Of a stretch of 6,359 bases of DNA, positions 1-6,108 are shown piece after piece. Made by a program: the position numbers and the translations under genes. Source of the stretch: a candidate division Zixibacteria bacterium 4484_93 (GTDB taxonomy: Bacteria > UBP14 > UBA6098 > 4484-93); NCBI GenBank assembly GCA_002085385.1, contig NATO01000125.1, positions 1 to 6,359 on the forward strand, given 5' to 3'. Numbering within the stretch: position 1 is the first letter of the stretch; each line of letters begins with the position of its first letter. The notes below the pieces were generated by a model, which saw only the letters and a list, made by a program, of their open reading frames with translations, ran no database searches and had not been told where the DNA came from.

Positions 1-707
1 ATGAAGGCAAGCTCATCGAAGTAGCAGACGACCCTACCGCTGCCATAATTCCGCACCGCAAGCCCGCAATATGTTGTAAAAAGATATGAATAATCCCCTA
101 TGCAGGAAGCAGGCGAGGAGGTCGAGATTTCTGTTACTCCGTTCCCTGTTATATCCGATACCCCAGCGGTTACAGGATGAGAAGAGAGGCTGAGGGTGAA
201 CGCAAAGTCGATAGCACCTATCAGCGATATCCCGTATGCGCTTAATATTGCATTATACTCTGTCCTGTCTGTTCCATATTCTGTTATAACAAAAAGTCCA
301 CCACCATCCGAGACAAAACCCTCCAGAGCTGTCCGCTCAGCCGCTGTCAGGTCACGAGGAAGATTGAAGCCCAGAACAATTATGTCATATTCCCCACAGA
401 GGGAATCGGTTATCGTGTCGCTCGATACGGTCGTATAATCGGATGAAAACCCGCGCCCTGAAAGCGTATCCTTGAGCGTCGAATAACCATAGACACCGGT
501 CGAGAGTATTGGCACATCTATCCAGAGTATCTTCTGTGTGCTGTCGGAAAAATATACCTGGAAGCGAACAGGAAGCTCCGAGCAGGCAGAGACAACAGAA
601 TCGTCAGGTGAGAGCCTCTCTGCAACAAGCGCCCCGGAAGGTGCAGCATCAACACGGAAAGATGCTCCCAAAAGCAGAAATCCAAGTAGAATAACTCGCC
701 ATCTCAC
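1..707 (-). CDS. Exported protein with glutamine-amidotransferase-like (ThuA/DUF4350-like) domain, C-terminus cut by window edge
   Basis: Reading the minus strand from a GTG at 707 gives 235 codons with no stop before the left edge, so only the N-terminal part is visible. The GTG is preceded by GGAGGGAG with a 6-nt spacer, and no in-frame ATG lies nearby. Residues 1-22 form a signal peptide: basic MRWR, a leucine-rich core, and a likely cut after the alanines at 21-22. The mature part holds an alternating beta/alpha pattern: a strand at 61-67 (LWIDVP), a helix at about 76-85, a strand at 107-114 (YDIIVLGF), a helix at 121-131, then the turn SDGGG at 133-137 leading into the strand LFVITEY. 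The segment SHPVTAGVSDI at 177-187 and GSGRVVCYF at 222-230 are also typical of amidotransferase-like folds that lack a catalytic cysteine. No Cys-His-Glu triad can be assigned. Function is unknown. It could be a carbohydrate-associated ThuA-type domain or a structural domain of a larger surface protein. Confidence 0.85.
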   Translation of the reverse strand, partial: MRWRVILLGFLLLGASFRVDAAPSGALVAERLSPDDSVVSACSELPVRFQVYFSDSTQKILWIDVPILSTGVYGYSTLKDTLSGRGFSSDYTTVSSDTITDSLCGEYDIIVLGFNLPRDLTAAERTALEGFVSDGGGLFVITEYGTDRTEYNAILSAYGISLIGAIDFAFTLSLSSHPVTAGVSDITGNGVTEISTSSPASCIGDYSYLFTTYCGLAVRNYGSGRVVCYFDELAF

Positions 708-746
708 AGAATTCTCCCTCCGATGAAAACCCCTACAAATAATAAG

Positions 747-776
747 ACTTTAACCTTTGCCAAGTATTTTTATCAA
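747..776 (-). promoter_or_regulatory. Weak candidate promoter for the leftward exported protein gene
   Basis: On the minus strand TTGATA (plus 771-776) and TAAAGT (plus 747-752) are 18 bp apart. The -10 element matches the consensus at only four of six bases. A transcript would start near 740, leaving a leader of about 30 nt before the GTG at 707. The region is AT-rich, so chance matches are likely. Confidence 0.3.
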
Positions 777-799
777 TATAGCAATGAAACATCGTTATA
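777..799. promoter_or_regulatory. Imperfect inverted repeat in the divergent promoter region
   Basis: TATAGCAATG and CATCGTTATA are separated by AAA and pair at 8 of 10 positions. The site abuts the candidate leftward -35 element and lies about 45 bp upstream of the rightward -35 element, so it could be an operator shared by both genes. In AT-rich DNA a match of this quality can also arise by chance. Confidence 0.25.
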
Positions 800-844
800 G
801 CAAGAAAGATATTCCTTCGAAAAAATGAAAAATGCAAAAATATC

Positions 845-874
845 TTGACAAAACATAAAAAATATGATTATATA
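845..874 (+). promoter_or_regulatory. Sigma-70-type promoter of the repeat-protein operon
   Basis: A perfect TTGACA at 845-850 is followed after 17 or 18 bp by TTATAT (868-873) or TATATA (869-874). Transcription would start near 881, giving a leader of about 70 nt before the ATG at 953. The whole 708-952 gap is strongly AT-rich compared with the flanking genes. No other gene is visible in it. Confidence 0.65.
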
Positions 875-940
875 TTAGAAGTCAAGTTAAGAATGCGAAA
901 GAAATTGCCGATAAATAATATATTAAGATGACATATTAGC

Positions 941-946
941 AAGGAG
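941..946 (+). promoter_or_regulatory. Ribosome binding site of the large repeat protein
   Basis: AAGGAG sits 6 nt before the ATG at 953 and fixes this start codon. The following residues form a signal peptide, which supports the choice. Confidence 0.75.
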
Positions 947-952
947 TGGAAG

Positions 953-2935
953 ATGAGAGCAAATGTTGGGAATAGCGGTGTTTTTCTTGTCATCTTTCTT
1001 CTGGCTTCTGCCGTTTCTGTTCTGACACCCATAGGAGACATAACTGCTGCCCCTACGGCCGTTCCCAGCCATATAGATACGATGTGGGTTGAGTCCTCGG
1101 GTTATCCTGCCTGGCTCGGAGACCAGATAAGGGAGATTTTTTTCTATGTTCGGGACAGTACTGGACAGCACAACTGGAGGGTTATTGCCACGGGAACGGA
1201 TACAACAGGTGTGCCAATGAATATGGATTTCACTGTTTCCGGTGAGAGTGGGATAAGGTGGCTTTATGACCACTATGATTCTCTGAGTGCTCTTTACCCC
1301 GATAATCTATGGCATTATGCCTGGAATGTCGATATAATTGCCACCGACACGAGCGGAGTGGCTGATACTGTTAGTTTCGCTTCGACACATATCCCCGGAT
1401 GGCTCTCAACCAAGCTTGACACGATATGGGAAACAGAATCCGCTAACAGAGAACAGTTAATCGACATACTTTCTTCACGCTATATACAGATTCGGCTTGT
1501 CGATGATGCTTCTCCTCCGGACACATTATTCCCGATAGATATTATGCTCGGTATGTTGCCCGATTCGTTCTATGAGGAGCTTATCGACTCGATGTCCGAC
1601 TCGCTCCTGCATGCGCTCATCGACTCTCTGTCCGACTCGACATTCCGCTGGATACTGGATTTTATGCCCGATTCGGTGGTGCTCGAGCTTATAGATGCTG
1701 TGTCCGATTCGACACTCAGGAAGCTGGTAAATTCCATCTCGGATTCGGAGCTTGCCGAGTTTGTGGATAGTCTTCCCGATTCTACGATACTTAACATTGT
1801 TCGCGACCTTCCCGGTTCTGTTGTGCGGACTATTCTGAGCAATATTCCCTGCTCCGACCTTGCAAGTGCCGCAAGAGGGCTCGATGATGCGACTCTCGAA
1901 AGCATCCTGCCGCCACCATGGACACCTTCTCTCTTCCGTGCCGCAGACGATGCTACAATATGTGGTGTGATAATGCACGACTGCTCCGATTCTGACCTTG
2001 AGACACTTGCCGATGCTCTGGTCGACTCCGACCCGAACCTGATACTGGATGCAGTAAGGGGTATGTCGGATAGCGATATTCGGGACATCGTTGATAGTAT
2101 TCCCGATTCTGACCTGCGGCGGATGGTTGACACTGCCCCGGATGATGAGCTCCTCGCAATGATGGATGCCGTCCCCGACTCGACATTGAGGGAGTTCATA
2201 GCCGATGTTCCCGCAGGCGGTCTGCAGCTTCTCATATCCACCCTCCCTCACGAGATTATACTGCTTATCGCAGGTATGGTTCTTCCATTGGAAACAATCG
2301 AGGCAATCGTGGAGGAACTGCCGGATTCGGTGTTTGAGAATATGCTGTTCGCGGTGACCGATAGCCTACCTGACAACGCTCTGGGACTGTCCTGGCAGCT
2401 GATGATTACCTCGCAGGATACATCTTTGAATGTGGATACAACCATCTTCGAGATATCAGATTTACCGGATTGGATAAGAGATGGTATCGCAAAGATTAAA
2501 AATCTGGGAAAGGATATTGCCCTGCATCGTTCCTGGGATATACAGGCAGCATATCTCGACACAGCCACCGGAGCCTGGGATACAATTTTTGTCTCCCCAC
2601 ACGGTATCTGGGGCTGGTATGGACTTTTTGTGGCTCGGGACTCCTTGCGTGCCCTTATCCCTCATAGACCGCAGACATACCCCTGGGAGATAACAGCCAT
2701 TGGAACTCACAACTCGACCGGAGTATCTGACACCATCGAGTTCTCGTACTCGGGGATAACCAACTGGCTTGCCACCGTGATTGATACATACATAACAGAA
2801 TATCGTTTCCCGGATACGCTGGGCGTCTATTATGTTGAGGGGACGATAGTTGTTCGGGACGACATTGCGGACACACTCGTCGATTCACCGTGGATTCACT
2901 TAGTTGGACAGGGCTGGATAGCCTGCTCGTTATAG
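953..2935 (+). CDS. Large exported protein with a 12-residue helical repeat array between two copies of one domain (N-terminal part of a frame-broken gene)
   Basis: 660 residues with no recognised named family. Residues 10-24 form the hydrophobic core of a signal peptide or N-terminal anchor. Domain A (about 42-163) is followed by a linker and then, from 203 to 468, about 21 units of 12 residues with consensus [PS]DSxLxxLVDSL. A second copy of domain A follows (about 495-619): both copies share W...DSLxAL..P, STGVxDTxxF-like and WLxTxxDT elements. In each unit, positions 5, 8, 9 and 12 are hydrophobic, which fits one short amphipathic helix capped by Pro/Ser-Asp-Ser. The period resembles the helices of MgtE N-terminal domains, but there is no transporter membrane region, so that similarity is structural inference only. 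The last residues after Ser645 are probably out of frame: the expected continuation of the beta segment is encoded in the -1 frame from 2890. The protein is likely at the cell surface or in the periplasm, perhaps as a scaffold or adhesin. It heads an operon with the two reading frames downstream. Confidence 0.85.
   Translation: MRANVGNSGVFLVIFLLASAVSVLTPIGDITAAPTAVPSHIDTMWVESSGYPAWLGDQIREIFFYVRDSTGQHNWRVIATGTDTTGVPMNMDFTVSGESGIRWLYDHYDSLSALYPDNLWHYAWNVDIIATDTSGVADTVSFASTHIPGWLSTKLDTIWETESANREQLIDILSSRYIQIRLVDDASPPDTLFPIDIMLGMLPDSFYEELIDSMSDSLLHALIDSLSDSTFRWILDFMPDSVVLELIDAVSDSTLRKLVNSISDSELAEFVDSLPDSTILNIVRDLPGSVVRTILSNIPCSDLASAARGLDDATLESILPPPWTPSLFRAADDATICGVIMHDCSDSDLETLADALVDSDPNLILDAVRGMSDSDIRDIVDSIPDSDLRRMVDTAPDDELLAMMDAVPDSTLREFIADVPAGGLQLLISTLPHEIILLIAGMVLPLETIEAIVEELPDSVFENMLFAVTDSLPDNALGLSWQLMITSQDTSLNVDTTIFEISDLPDWIRDGIAKIKNLGKDIALHRSWDIQAAYLDTATGAWDTIFVSPHGIWGWYGLFVARDSLRALIPHRPQTYPWEITAIGTHNSTGVSDTIEFSYSGITNWLATVIDTYITEYRFPDTLGVYYVEGTIVVRDDIADTLVDSPWIHLVGQGWIACSL
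1559..2356 (+). repeat. Coding tandem repeat, about 21 units of 36 bp (12 residues)
   Basis: The array covers residues 203-468 of the large protein. Typical units are PDSFYEELIDSM, SDSLLHALIDSL, SDSTLRKLVNSI, PDSTLREFIADV and PDSVFENMLFAV. Units 1-9 and 14-18 keep exactly 12 residues. The middle (residues 311-371) is degenerate and carries an insertion, PPPWTP. Units start with CCCGAT or TCCGAC plus TC[GT], but the rest of each 36-mer has diverged, so the array is old or under selection for protein rather than DNA sequence. Confidence 0.85.
2882..2903 (+). repeat. Imperfect 11-bp tandem duplication at the frame break
   Basis: GATTCACCGTG is followed directly by GATTCACTTAG, so GATTCAC occurs twice at an 11-bp offset. 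Removing 11 bp between the copies makes the upstream frame read on as VDSLSWTGLDSLLV into the downstream frame. The GTG that could start the downstream frame lies inside the first unit. Confidence 0.7.
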
Positions 2936-3804
2936 TGGAGGACTGGCGTGGTTGGGGAGCAGACACTGCCTGGGCTTACTTCGAGGTGTATAGGCCAACT
3001 TTTGACATCTGGATAAGCATTGTCACCGGAGATGTCAGGCTCGACTGGTCGAAATATCCAAATGCAGACGAGTATAAGGTATATCGCTCCACCAACGACC
3101 CGTATTTTAGCCCATCAGCTCCACCGTTGACAACGACCACCGACACATTCTTTACGGATGCAGCAAGCCACACTGGAGATACATTGAACCAGTCTTACTA
3201 TATAGTCGAGGCAATTGAATCCGGTTCCGTAGTCCATACTTACGGGACAGTTGGTGAGTTCGACTATCCTCTATATGAGGGGGCTGGATTTGCCACGGAT
3301 GCTAACTGGGTCGGACTTGTGCTGTTTAACGATGATATCCTGATGGCATCGCAGCTGGGTTCTGATATTCCTTTCTGCACCGCTGTCAGTCTGTGGGATG
3401 TGAATGAGCAGACATTTGTCAACTCCTGTGTCAGGTTAGGGCTTTTCTGGATAGGAGACTATACCCTGAACATCGGCTATCCATATCAGGTAAATGTTCC
3501 AACGGATGAGATATACACTCTTGTCGGCAAGGTTCCACCGTCCTGGCAGGTTCATATCTATCCGAGCACAGGCACCGACCAGAATGTTATAGTTCTTCCA
3601 CTCGATGCAACCGTTACCACGGCTGCGGAACTTGGAGCAAGTATTACTGGCTGCACTGCGGTTTCTGTCTGGGACCCCGTGACTCAGCAGGTCGGGAGAA
3701 GCTGTGTATATATCGCAGGACTCGGCTTCTGGATAGGGAATTTCTCCGTCCATCCGGGAGGAGTATATCTTATTAACGCAACAGAAGAGGTCATCTGGCC
3801 ATAG
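2890..3804 (+). CDS. Fibronectin-III-like plus twin C-terminal modules; probably the out-of-frame C-terminal part of the gene at 953
   Basis: The frame is open from 2839, and its earliest usable start is the GTG at 2890, which has no Shine-Dalgarno and lies inside the upstream coding region. Independent translation is therefore doubtful. From that GTG it encodes 304 residues without a signal peptide. Residues 1-37 complete the beta segment begun upstream. Residues about 48-112 resemble a fibronectin-III-like domain (VRLDW, PNADEYKVYRS, QSYYIVEAI). Two tandem modules follow, about 134-211 and 226-304, sharing AxxLGxxIxxCTAVSxWD, a second Cys 17 residues later, FWIG and a Gly-rich turn before a final strand. 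The cysteine pairs 163/180 and 255/272 could form disulfides, which fits an exported protein. The stop is 18 bp before the next start. Fused to the upstream part after removal of 11 bp, the product would be 946 residues. Confidence 0.75.
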   Translation: MDSLSWTGLDSLLVIVEDWRGWGADTAWAYFEVYRPTFDIWISIVTGDVRLDWSKYPNADEYKVYRSTNDPYFSPSAPPLTTTTDTFFTDAASHTGDTLNQSYYIVEAIESGSVVHTYGTVGEFDYPLYEGAGFATDANWVGLVLFNDDILMASQLGSDIPFCTAVSLWDVNEQTFVNSCVRLGLFWIGDYTLNIGYPYQVNVPTDEIYTLVGKVPPSWQVHIYPSTGTDQNVIVLPLDATVTTAAELGASITGCTAVSVWDPVTQQVGRSCVYIAGLGFWIGNFSVHPGGVYLINATEEVIWP

Positions 3805-3810
3805 TGGTCA

Positions 3811-3818
3811 AGGAGGAG
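3811..3818 (+). promoter_or_regulatory. Strong ribosome binding site of the sorting-domain protein
   Basis: AGGAGGAG lies 4 nt before the ATG at 3823, inside the 18-bp gap after the previous stop. It supports an operon and the chosen start. Confidence 0.75.
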
Positions 3819-3822
3819 AAAG

Positions 3823-4557
3823 ATGAAGCAGGTTATAATATCGCTCGGCATCTTGCTTGTAATGATATTTCCTCTTTTTGCACAGGGGGTTGCACACTCG
3901 GTCATCACTCCCGTTATCTTTCCTAGTAATGGTGCCCCTCCTGAAGGGACAGTTACCTTCTGGAGCTTCTTGAAAGACTCGTCAAGTTCCTGGGCGGTAT
4001 CGGATACGATAATCGATGGGGACACGATACCTCCCAATATGTATAAAATCTACTATGACCCGCCAACCATACCGGACACATTCGCCGTTGTATGGGTCGA
4101 GTGTACTTCATTCCACCGTTTCTCCTGGGACCCGGGTGATTCCTTCTTCGTTTATGTGGTAACCACAGCTTCCCCAGGGGATACATTCTTTACTTCCTGT
4201 ATATTGAATACGGCTAATCCGCAGATTCTCGATACGCTCGAGCTCGATGTAAATGAGGCAAGAACCTATCCGGGAAGGTTCTATCTTACCTCCAACTATC
4301 CGAACCCGTTTAATCCAGCTACTTCTATCTCCTTCGGTATAGGAGGGGATACTCCTGTCTCTGTGAGGCTCGATATTTACAATCTGCTCGGCGATAAGAT
4401 AAAGACAGTTATAGATGAGGAGCTTCCGCCGGGTTCATACGAGGTCACCTGGGATGGTATGGATAAAAATGGAAATCCTGTGGCAAGTGGTGTCTATTTC
4501 TATCGTCTGAAGGCGGGGGGAAATCTGCTCTCACGCAAGATGCTCCTTCTGAGATAA
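3823..4557 (+). CDS. Small exported protein with C-terminal type IX secretion / FlgD-like sorting domain
   Basis: 244 residues. Residues 1-20 form a clear signal peptide (MKQ, then a hydrophobic core ending LFAQ). Residues about 25-140 are beta-rich with many aromatic and Asp residues and are not recognised as a known family. The last 90 residues match the FlgD-Ig/type A sorting family: SNYPNPFNP at 157-165, VRLDIYNLLGDKI at 181-193, a PPGSYEVTWDG segment at 202-212, ASGVYFYRL at 221-229 and a basic SRKMLLLR end. In the family such domains direct outer-membrane translocation and surface attachment in lineages with type IX secretion; in candidate phyla the same domain may only be a structural Ig fold. 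It is the second member of the operon with the repeat protein, which itself lacks a sorting domain. The N-terminal part may be the functional or partner-binding domain. Confidence 0.9.
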   Translation: MKQVIISLGILLVMIFPLFAQGVAHSVITPVIFPSNGAPPEGTVTFWSFLKDSSSSWAVSDTIIDGDTIPPNMYKIYYDPPTIPDTFAVVWVECTSFHRFSWDPGDSFFVYVVTTASPGDTFFTSCILNTANPQILDTLELDVNEARTYPGRFYLTSNYPNPFNPATSISFGIGGDTPVSVRLDIYNLLGDKIKTVIDEELPPGSYEVTWDGMDKNGNPVASGVYFYRLKAGGNLLSRKMLLLR

Positions 4558-4621
4558 TCCCAGGCTTCTCTCCTTATGTCTTACCTCCCAGACTGCAAGA
4601 TTTCAACGAGTTAAACTTCTC

Positions 4622-4649
4622 TTGACTTGTCCACCAAAATCGATAAATT
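4622..4649 (+). promoter_or_regulatory. Candidate atpD promoter placed almost on the start codon
   Basis: TTGACT (4622-4627) and TAAATT (4644-4649) are 16 bp apart. A transcript would start around 4656-4661, at or just before the ATG at 4661. No Shine-Dalgarno occurs between. The gap 4558-4660 shows no convincing terminator hairpin after the preceding gene, so read-through remains possible. Confidence 0.4.
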
Positions 4650-4660
4650 GGTTCTCAACT

Positions 4661-6034
4661 ATGGAGAGAAACGGCAGGATAATAGCCATTCGGGGACCCG
4701 TTGTCGATGTTCAGTTCCCGCAGGGGTTTATCCCTACAGTGAAGAATGCCCTCGTCGTTCACAAGGACAGGAAAGAGCTTGTTCTCGAGGTTGAAGCGGA
4801 GATAGGAGATGGTGTTGTCCGTGCGATTGCACTTGGACCGACGGAGGGGTTTGCCAGAGGCGATGCCGTCGAGGATATGATGAAACCGATTTCTGTTCCT
4901 GTCGGCAGGGCGACACTCGGCAGGATGTTTAATGTTCTCGGCAAGCCGCTCGACGGTCTTGGAGAGATAAAGACGCTCGAGCGAGCATCGATATATCGGC
5001 TTGCACCGTCCATCGAGGAACAGGATACGGATATCAAGCTACTCGAAACAGGGATAAAGGCGGTGGACCTCATCGCACCCTATATGCAAGGTGGGAAGAC
5101 AGGGCTTTTCGGTGGTGCAGGCGTCGGTAAAACGATGCTCATTATGGAGCTCATACGGAATGTAATCAAGTTCCATGGTGGCTATTCTGTATTTGCCGGG
5201 ATTGGAGAACGCTCAAGGGAAGGGAACGAGCTTTACCGTGAGATGAAGGAATCGGGTGTTCTTCCGAAGTCCATCCTTGTCTTCGGGCAGATGAACGAGA
5301 CCCCTGGTGTCAGGATGCTTGTCGGTTTCACAGCCCTGACAATGTCAGAATACTTCAGGGACGAGGAGCAGGAGAATGTTCTGCTCTTCATCGACAATAT
5401 CTTTCGATTCTCACAGGCAGGCAGCGAGGTATCGGCTCTTTTGGGCAGGATCCCATCTGCTGTCGGGTATCAGCCGACACTCGCAACAGAAATGGGACAG
5501 CTCCAGGAAAGGATAACCTCAACCCACAGGGGGTCTATTACGGCGGTCGAGGCAATCTATGTCCCCGCTGACGACTTCACGGACCCCGCTCCTGCTCACA
5601 CATTCAGTCATCTCGATGCAACCACTGTGCTCTCCCGCGAGCTTGTGGAACAGGGGATATACCCGGCTGTTGACCCTCTCGAGTCAACATCGAAGATACT
5701 CGACCCGGCGATCGTTGGAGAGGAGCATTACAACACTGCAAGGCGTGTGCAGGAATTCCTTCAGAGATACAATGAGCTCAAGGACATAATAGCGATTCTG
5801 GGTGTCGAGGAGCTCTCGGAGGAGGATAAACTGATAGTCTCAAGGGCACGGAAGATACAGAAGTTCCTCTCCCAGCCGTTCTTTGTCGCCGAGCCGTTCA
5901 CCGGGAGAGCTGGCAAATACTTGCATATCAAGGAAACGGTCGCAGGATTCAAGGCGATAATCGACGGGAAATACGACTCCTATCCCGAGGACCGCTTCTA
6001 TATGATAGGCACCATTAACGAGCTGGAAGGTTAA
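4661..6034 (+). CDS. atpD: F-type ATP synthase subunit beta
   Basis: The catalytic subunit of the F1 sector, which interconverts ATP and ADP plus phosphate, driven by rotation of the gamma subunit, at the inner face of the cytoplasmic membrane. The 457 residues from ATG 4661 compare with about 460 in E. coli. All key motifs are intact: P-loop GGAGVGKT at 151-158, the catalytic glutamate in GERSREGNEL (Glu183), Walker B LLFID ending at Asp245, the QAGSEVSALLGRIPSAVGYQP stretch, adenine-pocket Tyr334 in GIYPAVDPL, and the EELSEED contact loop at 383-389. An upstream in-frame TTG at 4622 would add 13 unrelated residues (TCPPKS...), so ATG 4661 starting MERNGRIIAIRGPVVDV is preferred. Unusually, no atpC follows and no other ATP synthase gene is beside it. 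No Shine-Dalgarno precedes the ATG. The subunit is probably functional, with its partners encoded elsewhere. Confidence 0.97.
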   Translation: MERNGRIIAIRGPVVDVQFPQGFIPTVKNALVVHKDRKELVLEVEAEIGDGVVRAIALGPTEGFARGDAVEDMMKPISVPVGRATLGRMFNVLGKPLDGLGEIKTLERASIYRLAPSIEEQDTDIKLLETGIKAVDLIAPYMQGGKTGLFGGAGVGKTMLIMELIRNVIKFHGGYSVFAGIGERSREGNELYREMKESGVLPKSILVFGQMNETPGVRMLVGFTALTMSEYFRDEEQENVLLFIDNIFRFSQAGSEVSALLGRIPSAVGYQPTLATEMGQLQERITSTHRGSITAVEAIYVPADDFTDPAPAHTFSHLDATTVLSRELVEQGIYPAVDPLESTSKILDPAIVGEEHYNTARRVQEFLQRYNELKDIIAILGVEELSEEDKLIVSRARKIQKFLSQPFFVAEPFTGRAGKYLHIKETVAGFKAIIDGKYDSYPEDRFYMIGTINELEG

Positions 6035-6040
6035 TTTAGT

Positions 6041-6070
6041 TTGACATTCCGCAGAAATTCGATTTATTAT
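6041..6070 (+). promoter_or_regulatory. Sigma-70-type promoter of the aminotransferase gene
   Basis: A perfect TTGACA at 6041-6046 and TATTAT at 6065-6070 are 18 bp apart, in the AT-rich gap after atpD. Transcription would start near 6077, about 32 nt before the ATG. No terminator hairpin for atpD is visible in this 74-bp gap. Confidence 0.65.
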
Positions 6071-6096
6071 CTGAAAAAATTCTACAAACTCAAAAC

Positions 6097-6102
6097 AAGG
6101 AG
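6097..6102 (+). promoter_or_regulatory. Ribosome binding site of the aminotransferase
   Basis: AAGGAG with a 6-nt A-rich spacer before ATG 6109, the same arrangement as for the gene at 953. Confidence 0.75.
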
Positions 6103-6108
6103 AAAAAT

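Noticed and set aside
196..726. Plus-strand short open frames at 196-438, 509-694 and 538-726
   Set aside because: They lie antisense to the leftward exported gene, whose frame has a signal peptide and a coherent fold. Their products are low-complexity and resemble no protein.
1526..2251. Long minus-strand open frames (241 and 223 codons) opposite the repeat array
   Set aside because: They exist because the 36-bp repeat keeps stops out of several frames at once. Their products only mirror the repeat (RIGxxI..., SESxxSS...), have no Shine-Dalgarno-supported start and sit opposite a well-supported gene.
1559..2356. CRISPR array or DNA-level satellite
   Set aside because: The 36-bp period is in frame, there are no unique spacers between identical repeats, and units vary at DNA level while keeping the protein pattern.
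1559..2356. Calcium-binding dockerin or thrombospondin-3 repeats suggested by the Asp/Ser-rich sequence
   Set aside because: The DxDxDG loop spacing is absent and the hydrophobic positions fit a helix of 12 residues rather than a metal loop.
4622..4660. TTG at 4622 as the atpD start
   Set aside because: It adds 13 residues unlike any beta subunit N-terminus, has no ribosome binding site and overlaps the candidate -35 element. ATG 4661 gives the normal length.
4558..4660. Rho-independent terminator after the sorting-domain gene
   Set aside because: No GC-rich stem followed by a T run is present; only a short direct TCCCAG repeat is seen.
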